A stretch of 64,000 nucleotides of DNA, from NCBI GenBank assembly GCA_036655715.1, contig JAVVPO010000002.1, positions 26,491 to 90,490 of the forward strand. The letters are read 5' to 3'. This document shows, one piece after another, positions 35,090-43,106 of this stretch. The translations under genes were made by a program, and so were the position numbers. The DNA comes from JAVVPO01 sp036655715. Its GTDB lineage: Bacteria > Bacillota > Clostridia > Lachnospirales > Cellulosilyticaceae. A model generated the notes under the pieces. That model did not search any database, was not told where the DNA came from, and saw nothing but the letters and a program-made list of their open reading frames with translations. Each line of letters opens with the position of its first letter. The stretch's first letter is position 1.

Positions 35090-35626
35090 ATGGAGCCAAG
35101 GAAAAAAGAACCAATAGGAATAATAAGAGTGTGGAGTAGAGATATACTCATTGCAGGGATAATCGTTATTATTCTAACTACTTTTTGTGTACAAAGCTTA
35201 AGGGTAGTTGGAGGGTCTATGGCACCTACACTACTTAATGGGCAAATAGTTATTATTAATAAAACTGCCTATAAATTTCGAGAGCCTAAACAAGGTGATA
35301 TTATAGGGTTTTATACAGAAAATGTACAAGAGAAAGTTGTAAAGAGAATAGTGGGTATGCCTGGCGACATGATAGATTATAAAGATGGCACATTATACAT
35401 TAATCAAGTTCCTTTAGAATATATGGCAGATGAGAAGGTTAGACCAAGGGGAGATATAGATTATCCTTATAAGGTCCCGATGAATGCCTATTTTGTAGTA
35501 GGAGATAATATAAATAGTAGTATAGATAGTAGATATGAACGCATGGGATGTATTTCAAAAGATAACATTATAGGTGAGATTAGTTTAAGAGTATGGCCGA
35601 TTTGGATAAAACCTTTATTAGAGTAA
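35090..35626 (+). CDS. lepB: Type I signal peptidase (first of two)
   Basis: Signal peptidase I cleaves signal peptides of exported proteins at the outer face of the membrane. The protein has one N-terminal transmembrane helix (about residues 20-38), the catalytic Ser in GGSMAPTL (about 44-51), the catalytic Lys in VVKRIVGMPGD (about 84-94) and the late motif GDNINSSIDSRY. The frame is open upstream, but the ATG at 35090 gives a 178-residue protein; a TTG at 35081, closer to GAAAGGGG, is possible. A second lepB lies at 36692. Confidence 0.92.
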   Translation: MEPRKKEPIGIIRVWSRDILIAGIIVIILTTFCVQSLRVVGGSMAPTLLNGQIVIINKTAYKFREPKQGDIIGFYTENVQEKVVKRIVGMPGDMIDYKDGTLYINQVPLEYMADEKVRPRGDIDYPYKVPMNAYFVVGDNINSSIDSRYERMGCISKDNIIGEISLRVWPIWIKPLLE

Positions 35627-35670
35627 CATAGGCACATACATAAATAATACAGAATAAAGGAGAAAAAATT

Positions 35671-36678
35671 ATGTTGATACAATGGTATCCAGGTCATATG
35701 ACAAAAACAAAAAGATTAATAGAGGATAATATAAAATTAGTAGATATAGTTATTGAACTATTAGACGCAAGAGCTCCTCACAGTACTAAAAATCCAGATA
35801 TAGATAAATTAGCAGGGCATAAGCCAAGAGTTATTGTTCTGAATAAAGCAGATTTAGCTGACCCAGACATAACACAACAATGGATTAAGTGGTATAGTAG
35901 CACGAATGTAAAAGTAATTCCAGTTATTTCTACATCAGGAAAAGGAATTAAAGACGTAGCGAAGCTAGCTGAAGAAATGCTTCAGGAAAAGATAGACAGA
36001 GATAGAGCAAGAGGAAGAATTTATAGACCTATTAGAGCTATGATAGTAGGAATACCTAACGTAGGTAAATCTACTTTTATCAATAGTTTAGTAGGAAAAG
36101 GATCTACAAAAACAGGAGATAAGCCTGGAGTAACTCGTGGTAAGCAATGGGTTAAAATTAAAAAAGGCTTTGAGCTTTTAGATATGCCAGGTATTTTATG
36201 GCCAAAGTTTGAAGATCAAGTAGTTGCTATGAGACTTGCTTACTTAGGTTCAATTAAAGATGATATTTTAGATGTTAGAGAGCTTGCTATTAACTTCTTA
36301 AGTCATGGACAAATGTACTTTAGTCCAAAGATAGAAGAAAGATATAAAATAGAGATACAAGCCGATATGCAGCCTTATGAGATATTTGAAGCTATTGCTA
36401 AAAAAAGAGGTTTTATTGCTGCTAAGGGAGCCATAGATGAATATAGAACATCTAATATTTTGTTTGATGAATTTAGAGCGGGTAAAATAGGTCATATTAC
36501 ATTGGAATCACCAGCTATGGTTCAAGAGGCAAAAGAAAAGGCAGAAAGAGAAGCAAAAGAAAAAGCTGATGCTGAAAAAGCTGCTAGAGCGAAATCAAGA
36601 GCAGAAAGAGAAGCAAGAGAAGCGGCTAAGCTAGCAGAAGAAGAAGAGAAAATTAAATCTTATCAAATAAATAAGTGA
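35671..36678 (+). CDS. rbgA: Ribosome biogenesis GTPase RbgA (YlqF)
   Basis: RbgA is a circularly permuted GTPase needed for late 50S assembly. The sequence starts with IQWYPGHMTK and shows the permuted order: NKADLAD (G4, about 59-65), GIPNVGKST (G1, about 127-135), PGVTRGKQW (G2) and DMPG (G3). The family core ends near residue 280; here a charged tail of about 50 residues (Glu, Lys, Ala, Arg, probably helical) makes it 335 long. It lies between two lepB genes. Confidence 0.95.
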   Translation: MLIQWYPGHMTKTKRLIEDNIKLVDIVIELLDARAPHSTKNPDIDKLAGHKPRVIVLNKADLADPDITQQWIKWYSSTNVKVIPVISTSGKGIKDVAKLAEEMLQEKIDRDRARGRIYRPIRAMIVGIPNVGKSTFINSLVGKGSTKTGDKPGVTRGKQWVKIKKGFELLDMPGILWPKFEDQVVAMRLAYLGSIKDDILDVRELAINFLSHGQMYFSPKIEERYKIEIQADMQPYEIFEAIAKKRGFIAAKGAIDEYRTSNILFDEFRAGKIGHITLESPAMVQEAKEKAEREAKEKADAEKAARAKSRAEREAREAAKLAEEEEKIKSYQINK

Positions 36679-36691
36679 GATATAGAAAAGA

Positions 36692-37234
36692 GTGAGAGTG
36701 TTGGATAAAGGGATTAAGAGCGTAAGAAACTTTTTAGAGTTTATTAAAGAGCCTATGTTAGCTGTAATAGCAGCTTTATTAATTTCACAATTTATTATGG
36801 CTCATACTAAGATACCAACGGGGTCAATGATATCAACAATTAATATAGGAGATCATCTTATTGTAAATAGACTGCCTTATTACTATAGAGATCCTCAAAG
36901 AGAAGAACTTATTGTCTTTAGACATGAGGGACAAAATCTTATTAAGCGGGTAATTGGTGAGCCAGGAGATAGGATAGATATTTATGATGGGAAGGTCTTT
37001 ATTAATGATGAAGAATTAGATGAAACCACATATATTAGAGTATTTGAAAGTACAGAAGCCCAACATGAACTAGACTTCCCTTATACTGTGCCAGAAGATT
37101 ATTATTTTGTTATGGGAGACAATAGGCAAGAAAGTTATGATAGTAGATACTTTGGGCCTATACACAGAGATACTATCTTTGCAAAAGGTGGATTTAGAAT
37201 TTATCCATTTGATGCTATTGGAATAGTGAAATAA
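36692..37234 (+). CDS. lepB: Type I signal peptidase (second)
   Basis: This is a second Ser-Lys signal peptidase. It has an N-terminal helix (about residues 18-35), the catalytic Ser in KIPTGSMIST (about 44-53), the Lys in IKRVIGEPGD (about 87-96) and VMGDNRQESYDSRYFG near residue 145. The sequence differs clearly from the lepB at 35090, so they are diverged paralogues. Start choice is uncertain: GTG at 36692, GTG at 36698 and TTG at 36701 are all in frame. Confidence 0.93.
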   Translation: MRVLDKGIKSVRNFLEFIKEPMLAVIAALLISQFIMAHTKIPTGSMISTINIGDHLIVNRLPYYYRDPQREELIVFRHEGQNLIKRVIGEPGDRIDIYDGKVFINDEELDETTYIRVFESTEAQHELDFPYTVPEDYYFVMGDNRQESYDSRYFGPIHRDTIFAKGGFRIYPFDAIGIVK

Positions 37235-37254
37235 TTAATTTAAGGTAGGAAAAT

Positions 37255-38016
37255 ATGAAAATAGCAGAAGTAGAACAAATTCTTAAAGAAATATCTATAG
37301 AAGCATTAGAATTTAAAATTCAAGAATTTATGGATGACGAAAGACAAGGCGTCGTTAAAATATGTGATAAATATAGACGAAAGCTTGAAAAGTATCATAA
37401 AGAACTAAGTGAATGGGAATTTAAATTAGAATTTGATAGAGTTTTCCATCAAAATCAGTATATCTATGTAGGTGTAGATGAAGTAGGGCGAGGTCCATTA
37501 GCAGGGCCAGTAGTAGCTTGTGCAGTTATATTGCCTTATGAGTGTGATATTAGGGGACTAAAGGACTCTAAGAAATTGTCCGAAGAAAAAAGAGAAGAAC
37601 TCTATGATATTATATATGAAAAGGCTTTATATGTTGGTGTAGGTATGGTGGGGCCAGAAGAGATTGACCGTATCAATATTTTACAAGCTACGTTTAAGGC
37701 TATGAGAGAAGCTTTAGGGAGTATCAAGGCGGCTTACCAAATAGTGGGAGTCGATGGTGATAAAATTATTCCACAAGTAGAAGTTACTCAGCATGCTATC
37801 ATAAAAGGTGATGATAAGAGTGCAGCTATAGCAGCGGCTAGTGTTATTGCCAAGGTAACAAGAGATAGAATGATGAAAGAGTATGCTGTAGCTTATCCTG
37901 TGTATGACTGGGAGAGTAACAAAGGCTATGGGAGTAACAAGCACTATGATGGCATTAGAGCATATGGTATTACAGAACTTCATAGAAAAAGTTTCTTGAA
38001 AAATGAGGGCTATTAA
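37255..38016 (+). CDS. rnhB: Ribonuclease HII
   Basis: RNase HII removes ribonucleotides from DNA and RNA-DNA hybrids. The catalytic core begins with VGVDEVGRGPLAGPVV (about 70-85, first two acidic residues), followed by LKDSKKLSEEKR, VDGD and KVTRDRMM. An N-terminal extension of about 65 residues is characteristic of the Firmicutes rnhB form, giving 253 residues. Its stop (TAA) overlaps the ATG of a decayed gene. Confidence 0.96.
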   Translation: MKIAEVEQILKEISIEALEFKIQEFMDDERQGVVKICDKYRRKLEKYHKELSEWEFKLEFDRVFHQNQYIYVGVDEVGRGPLAGPVVACAVILPYECDIRGLKDSKKLSEEKREELYDIIYEKALYVGVGMVGPEEIDRINILQATFKAMREALGSIKAAYQIVGVDGDKIIPQVEVTQHAIIKGDDKSAAIAAASVIAKVTRDRMMKEYAVAYPVYDWESNKGYGSNKHYDGIRAYGITELHRKSFLKNEGY

Positions 38017-38337
38017 TGGTTAATACCAATTTAATGCATAGGCTAAATAATAGCCCACCTGCAAATTAAAGTAATCGAAAGTGGTAAATTAGAAACTTCA
38101 AATAAAATAGGAAAAGATACACTAACTACTTTGAAACAAGGGGACTTAGTTTTATAAAAACTCAATGTACAAGGAGATTATTTTTTATTTCCATTTATAA
38201 ATAACATGGCTTTAAGTAAAGATGAAATATACTTTTTTGAGCCACGTAAGCAGTTAGTAAAAGGCGAGAAAAGTATGTATATAGTTATTGCTTCTTATAT
38301 AGAAAAGAAGATAACTGCTTTTGATATGAAAATATAA
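38016..38337 (+). pseudogene. Decayed gene, possibly FliK-like (YlqG position)
   Basis: A reading frame starts at the ATG overlapping the rnhB stop (38016) but stops after 17 codons. A second frame (38059 onward) continues with plausible protein sequence, LQIKVIESGKLETSNKIGK, broken by an in-frame TAA at 38155, then runs QGDYFLFPFINNMALSKDE to a stop at 38337. The codon pattern resembles the neighbours, so it looks like a recently lost gene. The slot is where Clostridia and Bacillus carry the YlqG gene upstream of YlqH; the assignment rests on position and weak resemblance. Confidence 0.55.
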
Positions 38338-38354
38338 GGAAGGGAAGATTGCGC

Positions 38355-38626
38355 ATGAAAAAAGCAGCAGCTATTTCATATACAGCGGATATGAAAGCAC
38401 CTAAAGTAGTGGTAAAGGGGCAAGGTGAAGTTGCTAAAAATATATTAGAAGAAGGTAAAGCTCACAATATACCTGTTTATGAAAATAAAGAATTGGCTAC
38501 ACTCTTAACATAAGTAGAATAGGAGAGCAAATACCACAAGAACTTTATGATTTAGTTGCTAAAATTATGGTATTTGTAGGTGATGTAGATGAAGTATACA
38601 CAAGAGCCAAAGGTCAAACACAATAA
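38355..38626 (+). pseudogene. Frameshifted FlhB/EscU C-terminal domain gene (YlqH-like)
   Basis: From the ATG at 38355 (with GGAAGGGAAG upstream) the frame reads MKKAAAISYTADMKAPKVV and continues through KGQGEVAKNILEEG, AHNIPVYENKELATLL, then stops at 38511. The C-terminal half continues in another frame from about 38504: ISRIGEQIPQELYDLVAKI to VDEVYTRAK, ending at 38626. Joined, the halves match the FlhB C-terminal domain (PKVVAKGxGxxA, NIPVxEN, IPxELYxxVA) as found in the stand-alone YlqH proteins. One frameshift separates them. The last part overlaps yraN in another frame. Confidence 0.8.
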
Positions 38627-38966
38627 TCGAAAAATAGGTACATCTTATGAAGTGATAGCAAGGAAATATCTAGAAGAGATAGGATATAATATTCTCTACA
38701 TGAATTATAGATGTAAAAGTGGAGAAATAGATATTGTAGCGATAGATAGTGAGTATGTTGTCTTTGTAGAAGTTAAATATCGCAAGACGGCCTTATTTGG
38801 ATATCCGAGAGAAAGTGTTAATTATTATAAGCAGAAGCGTATTATAGCTGTAGCAAAGTATTTTTTGTTAACTCAAAAGTTAACTCATAAAAATTGTAGA
38901 TTTGATGTAGTAGAAATCTTAGATGATCAGATTACACATATAAAAAATGCATTTACAGAAGGGTAG
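38589..38966 (+). CDS. yraN: YraN family protein (UPF0102, endonuclease-like)
   Basis: YraN proteins have a restriction-endonuclease-like fold; their biological role is unsettled. The 125-residue protein shows RKIGTSYEVIARKYLEEIGY, then GEIDIVAID and VFVEVKYRK, the D-ExK type catalytic core, and the typical PRESVNYYKQKRI. The start overlaps the tail of the decayed YlqH-like gene by 38 bases. It is adjacent to rnhB across the pseudogenes, the standard order. Confidence 0.92.
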   Translation: MKYTQEPKVKHNNRKIGTSYEVIARKYLEEIGYNILYMNYRCKSGEIDIVAIDSEYVVFVEVKYRKTALFGYPRESVNYYKQKRIIAVAKYFLLTQKLTHKNCRFDVVEILDDQITHIKNAFTEG

Positions 38967-38973
38967 GGATTTG

Positions 38974-39807
38974 ATGAATTTATTTGAAACGAAAGAATGT
39001 AGATTTGAAAAAGTAAAGGATGTACCCTATGTTGTATTCAAAAAATGGGGATCCGATAATCAGATGGTACATTGTTTTACAAGCAAGCATGGAGGCAATA
39101 GCACAGGTGATTTATGTTCTTTAAACCTTGGGTTTAATAGAGGGGATAAGGAGGAGACTGTGATAGCAAATTATCAGAGTATATGTGATGCTATAGGTGT
39201 AGAGTTAGATAGTTTAGTTATTTCAAAGCAAATACATGAGACAAACATAGTAGAAGTTACATATAAAGATAAAGGCAATGGAATATTGCATCCGAATAAG
39301 TGGGAGAGTGTCGATGGTATTTATACTAGAGAAAGAGGTATTACACTTGTTACTCACTATGCAGATTGTGTTCCGTTGTTTTTTTATGCACCTAAATACT
39401 CAGTCATAGGCTTAGCTCATTCTGGATGGAGAGGTACAGTTATGCAGATTGGGAATAAAATGATAGAAGAATGGACCACTAAGTATCATATTCCACCATC
39501 AGAAATAGAAGTAGGAATAGGTCCATCTATAGGGCCTTGTTGTTTTGAGGTACATGCGGATGTAGCTGATGAATTTATAAAAATTTTTAAAAAAACTAGT
39601 TTTATTGTAGAAAATCATTCAAATGGAAAGTATAATATTAATCTCTGGGAGTGCAATAGACAAAGTTTAATTAACTTAGGTATTAGCCCAGAAAAAATTT
39701 ATGTTTCAGAGATGTGCACATGCTGTCACGATGATGTATTTTTCTCTCAGAGAAAGACAGAAGGAAAGAGAGGGGCTCTAGCAGCTCTCATGTGCTTGAA
39801 ACAATAG
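38974..39807 (+). CDS. pgeF: Peptidoglycan editing factor PgeF / purine nucleoside phosphorylase (YlmD, LACC1 family)
   Basis: This Cu/Zn-type multicopper-oxidoreductase-like family (YlmD/YfiH) has been linked to removal of L-Ser-containing muropeptide precursors and to purine nucleoside phosphorylase activity. Metal-binding and family motifs are VTHYADCVPL, GLAHSGWRGT (about residues 147-156), GPSIGPCCFEVH and CTCCHDD near the C-terminus. A frame extension back to 38947 exists, but the ATG at 38974 behind AGGGTAGGGA is preferred (277 residues). Confidence 0.9.
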   Translation: MNLFETKECRFEKVKDVPYVVFKKWGSDNQMVHCFTSKHGGNSTGDLCSLNLGFNRGDKEETVIANYQSICDAIGVELDSLVISKQIHETNIVEVTYKDKGNGILHPNKWESVDGIYTRERGITLVTHYADCVPLFFYAPKYSVIGLAHSGWRGTVMQIGNKMIEEWTTKYHIPPSEIEVGIGPSIGPCCFEVHADVADEFIKIFKKTSFIVENHSNGKYNINLWECNRQSLINLGISPEKIYVSEMCTCCHDDVFFSQRKTEGKRGALAALMCLKQ

Positions 39808-39818
39808 GAGATGAAAAA

Positions 39819-41159
39819 ATGGAAAAAGAAATAAAGTTTAAACCACATAAAATAATCGATGTATTACCTGGTAGTATTGCCCAGGAAATGGAGATAGATC
39901 CAGGTGACATTTTATTAGCTATCAATAATGAAAGAATAGAAGATGTCTTTGACTATAGATATTTAATGTGTGATGAAGAATTAGAAATCTGTATCAAAAA
40001 AGCAAATGGTGAAGAATGGATACTGGAATTAGAAAAGGATTATCATGAAGATTTGGGGTTAGTTTTTGAAACTGATTTAATGGATGAACTTATTAGTTGT
40101 AGAAATAAGTGTAAGTTCTGTTTTATTGATCAATTACCACCGAATATGAGAAAAACAGTTTATGTTAAAGATGATGATTGGAGAATGTCTTTCTTAAATG
40201 GTAATTATATTACTTTAACAAATATGTCAGAGCATGATATTAATAGATTAATTAAGTATCATTTATCACCAATTAATATTTCTATTCATGCTACAAATCC
40301 GGAAGTAAGACAAGACTTATTAAAGAATAGATTTGCGGGTAAAATAATAGAACAAATAAAAAGATTAACAGATGCAGGCATAGAGGTCAATGGGCAAGTT
40401 GTACTTTGTAAAGGACTTAATGATGGAGAAATATTAGATGAGACAATTAAGGACTTAAGTGAATTTATACCTCATATTCTTTCTCTTACGGTAGTACCTG
40501 TAGGGATTTCAAGATTTAGAGAAAATTTACCTAATCTAGAAGCTTTTGATGAAGAATCTTCAAAAGAAGTTGTTAGAGTAATCGAGAAGTGGCAAGAATA
40601 CTATTTAGAAAAAATGAATACAAGGTTTGTATTTGCAGCAGATGAATTCTACGTAGTGGGTAAAATGCCATTATTAAGCTATGAGCAGTATGAGGGATTC
40701 CCAGTACTCGATAATGGGGTAGGAATGCTTACCAAATTTAAAGTAGAATTAGAAGATGCTTTAGCGAATATAGAGCAAACACAAGATGTATTTGAGTGTT
40801 CTATAGTAACCGGGCGTATTACAGAGGAGTACATTAAAAGTTGTGTAGAGTTAGTGCAGATGAAACGACCAAACTTTAATATGCATGTATACGGTATAAC
40901 GAATAATTTCTTTGGTGAAAATGTAACGGTTACAGGTCTTTTAACAGGGCAAGATATAGTAGAAGACCTAAAAAACAAAAAAGATTTAGGTAAAGTTTTG
41001 CTATTAGCAGAGAATATGTTAAAATGTGGTGAAGAGGTGTTCTTGGACGACTACACCTTAGACAGGATCAGTGATGAAGTAGGTGTGCCTGTAGAGGTAG
41101 TGCCTAATGAAGGAAAAGAATGGCTGGACATAATTATAAAAACAAAGGAGAAATATTAA
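39819..41159 (+). CDS. DUF512 domain protein with PDZ and Cys cluster (radical-SAM-like)
   Basis: This conserved clostridial family has an N-terminal PDZ-like domain (about residues 1-70, with DVLPGSIAQEMEIDPGD), a CxxxCxxC cluster CRNKCKFC (about 93-100) followed by FIDQLPPNMRK, and the C-terminal DUF512 domain (about 280-440). The Cys spacing is that of a radical-SAM 4Fe-4S site, but the substrate is unknown. The ATG at 39819 follows AGGAG. The gene always seems to sit before der; its stop overlaps der's ATG by one base. Confidence 0.85.
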   Translation: MEKEIKFKPHKIIDVLPGSIAQEMEIDPGDILLAINNERIEDVFDYRYLMCDEELEICIKKANGEEWILELEKDYHEDLGLVFETDLMDELISCRNKCKFCFIDQLPPNMRKTVYVKDDDWRMSFLNGNYITLTNMSEHDINRLIKYHLSPINISIHATNPEVRQDLLKNRFAGKIIEQIKRLTDAGIEVNGQVVLCKGLNDGEILDETIKDLSEFIPHILSLTVVPVGISRFRENLPNLEAFDEESSKEVVRVIEKWQEYYLEKMNTRFVFAADEFYVVGKMPLLSYEQYEGFPVLDNGVGMLTKFKVELEDALANIEQTQDVFECSIVTGRITEEYIKSCVELVQMKRPNFNMHVYGITNNFFGENVTVTGLLTGQDIVEDLKNKKDLGKVLLLAENMLKCGEEVFLDDYTLDRISDEVGVPVEVVPNEGKEWLDIIIKTKEKY

Positions 41160-42484
41160 TGAGTAAACCAATTGTAGCAATTATAGGTAGACCTAATGTA
41201 GGGAAATCTACTCTATTTAATAGATTAGCAAAAGCACGTATTTCTATAGTAGATGATCAACCAGGGGTAACAAGAGATAGAATTTATGCGGATGTAGAAT
41301 GGTTAAAATATAAATTCACAATGATCGATACAGGTGGTATTGAACCAGAAAGTGCAGATATTATTCTTAACCAGATGAGAAGACAAGCAGAAGCAGCTAT
41401 AGCATCAGCAGATGTTATTATGTTTATTGTAGATGTAAAGACAGGTCTTACAGATTCAGATATGCATGTAGCTAACATGCTTAGAAAATCACATAAGCCT
41501 GTAGTACTTGTAGTTAACAAAGTAGATGATATTCTTCATCAATCAATGGGGATTTATGAATTCTATAACTTAGGTCTTGGAGATCCTATCCCAGTTTCAG
41601 CAGGACAAGCACTTAATTTAGGAGATATGCTAGATGCAGTTGTAGAGCATTTCCCAGATGAGGTCGAAGAAGAGGAAGAAGATAATACTATTAGAGTAGC
41701 TATCATAGGAAAGCCAAATGTAGGAAAATCTTCACTTGTTAATAAAATAGTAGGTGAAGAAAGAGTTATTGTAAGTGAGATAGCAGGAACAACTCGTGAC
41801 TCTGTGGATACAGAAGTTATTATTGATGGACAAAAATATAATCTAATTGATACTGCTGGACTTAGAAAGAAAAAGAAAGTTAAAGAATGTCTAGAAAAAT
41901 ACAGTATCGTTAGAACAGTAGCTGCTGTAGAAAGAGCTGATATTATTCTTATTTTGATTGATGCTGAAGAAGGTATCACAGAGCAAGATACAAAAATTGC
42001 AGGAATAGCCCATGAAGCAGGTAAAGGATGTATCGTTGCTGTGAATAAATGGGATATTATAGAGAAAAATGATAAGACAATGAATGCATATCTTAAAGAT
42101 ATTACCAATACATTAGCGTATATGCAATATGCACCATGTACTTTCATTTCAGCTAAAACAGGACAAAGAGTAAATAAATTATTTGAGATGATTAATGTTA
42201 TCTCTGAAAACCAAACACGTAGAATTAGTACCGGCGTACTTAATGACGTGCTTTATGAAGCTACAGCTATGAATCAACCACCATCAGATAAAGGTAAAGC
42301 GCTTAAAATATTCTATATGACACAAGTAAGTATTAAACCACCTACATTTGTTCTTTTCGTAAATGATAAAGAACTTATGCACTTCTCTTACTTAAGATAT
42401 ATAGAAAATCAAATGAGAGAGGCTTTTGGTTTCAACGGAACACCACTTAGATTTATTGTGAGAGAGAAGGGAGCTAGAGACTAA
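41159..42484 (+). CDS. der: Ribosome biogenesis GTPase Der (EngA)
   Basis: Der has two tandem GTPase domains and a C-terminal KH-like domain and acts in 50S assembly. Both P-loops are visible: GRPNVGKST (9-17) and GKPNVGKSS (about 184-192), each followed by its DTGG/DTAG and NKxD motifs (NKVD, NKWD). The ATG overlaps the previous stop (TAATG) with an AAGGAG site. The 441-residue length is normal. plsY follows after two bases. Confidence 0.97.
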   Translation: MSKPIVAIIGRPNVGKSTLFNRLAKARISIVDDQPGVTRDRIYADVEWLKYKFTMIDTGGIEPESADIILNQMRRQAEAAIASADVIMFIVDVKTGLTDSDMHVANMLRKSHKPVVLVVNKVDDILHQSMGIYEFYNLGLGDPIPVSAGQALNLGDMLDAVVEHFPDEVEEEEEDNTIRVAIIGKPNVGKSSLVNKIVGEERVIVSEIAGTTRDSVDTEVIIDGQKYNLIDTAGLRKKKKVKECLEKYSIVRTVAAVERADIILILIDAEEGITEQDTKIAGIAHEAGKGCIVAVNKWDIIEKNDKTMNAYLKDITNTLAYMQYAPCTFISAKTGQRVNKLFEMINVISENQTRRISTGVLNDVLYEATAMNQPPSDKGKALKIFYMTQVSIKPPTFVLFVNDKELMHFSYLRYIENQMREAFGFNGTPLRFIVREKGARD

Positions 42485-42486
42485 AG

Positions 42487-43092
42487 ATGTATAGACTTAT
42501 AGCACTTGTAATAGGTTATTTGCTCGGGGGGATACAGACGGCTATTTTATATAGCAGTCTAAAAGGCATGGATATTAGGCATCATGGAAGTGGAAATGCT
42601 GGAGCTACAAATACCCTTAGAGTGTTAGGTAAAAAAGCCGCATTAATAGTATTTATTGGAGATTTATTAAAGGCAGTTGTTGCAGTACTTCTTGCTAAGT
42701 GGATATTCCCTGACTATGAGATTGTAGCGGCTTTATACGCAGGAATAGGAGCTATATTAGGGCATAGCTATCCGCTATTCTTTAAGTTCAAAGGTGGTAA
42801 AGGAATTGCTGTTACCGTTGGATCTATTTATTTTATTGATATCAGAATAGGGCTGATTGTTAGTATTATTTTTATTATGAGTGCATTAATCACTAAAATA
42901 GTATCGATAAGTTCTTTATTACTAACAGGCTTTATACCTGTATGGCTTTATGTGTTTTATAGAGGAAATGATAATATAGGTGAAATAGTTATATTAGGCT
43001 TATTTATTGCAGGGTTAACAGCTTATAGACATAAAGAGAATATTAAACGCTTAATAGCAGGGACTGAATCAAAGATAGGAAGTAAAAAATAG
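42487..43092 (+). CDS. plsY: Glycerol-3-phosphate acyltransferase PlsY
   Basis: PlsY transfers the acyl group of acyl-phosphate (made by PlsX or FakA) to glycerol-3-phosphate at the inner membrane. The 201-residue protein has about five hydrophobic segments and the three conserved loops: HHGSGNAGATNTLRVLG, GHSYPLFFKFKGGKG, and a late AYRHKENIKRL. It lies between der and gpsA; gpsA makes its acceptor substrate, so the pair builds lysophosphatidic acid. Confidence 0.96.
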   Translation: MYRLIALVIGYLLGGIQTAILYSSLKGMDIRHHGSGNAGATNTLRVLGKKAALIVFIGDLLKAVVAVLLAKWIFPDYEIVAALYAGIGAILGHSYPLFFKFKGGKGIAVTVGSIYFIDIRIGLIVSIIFIMSALITKIVSISSLLLTGFIPVWLYVFYRGNDNIGEIVILGLFIAGLTAYRHKENIKRLIAGTESKIGSKK

Positions 43093-43106
43093 TAGGAGGG
43101 GTACAA

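Noticed and set aside
38355..38626. Programmed frameshifting in the YlqH-like frame
   Set aside because: There is no canonical slippery heptamer at the frame change near 38504, and the upstream neighbour is also broken, so decay is the simpler reading.
41563..42147. A 194-codon open frame on the - strand inside der
   Set aside because: It is the mirror of a conserved GTPase coding region in an AT-rich genome, is rich in Ser, Thr and Ile as such shadows are, and has no ribosome site.
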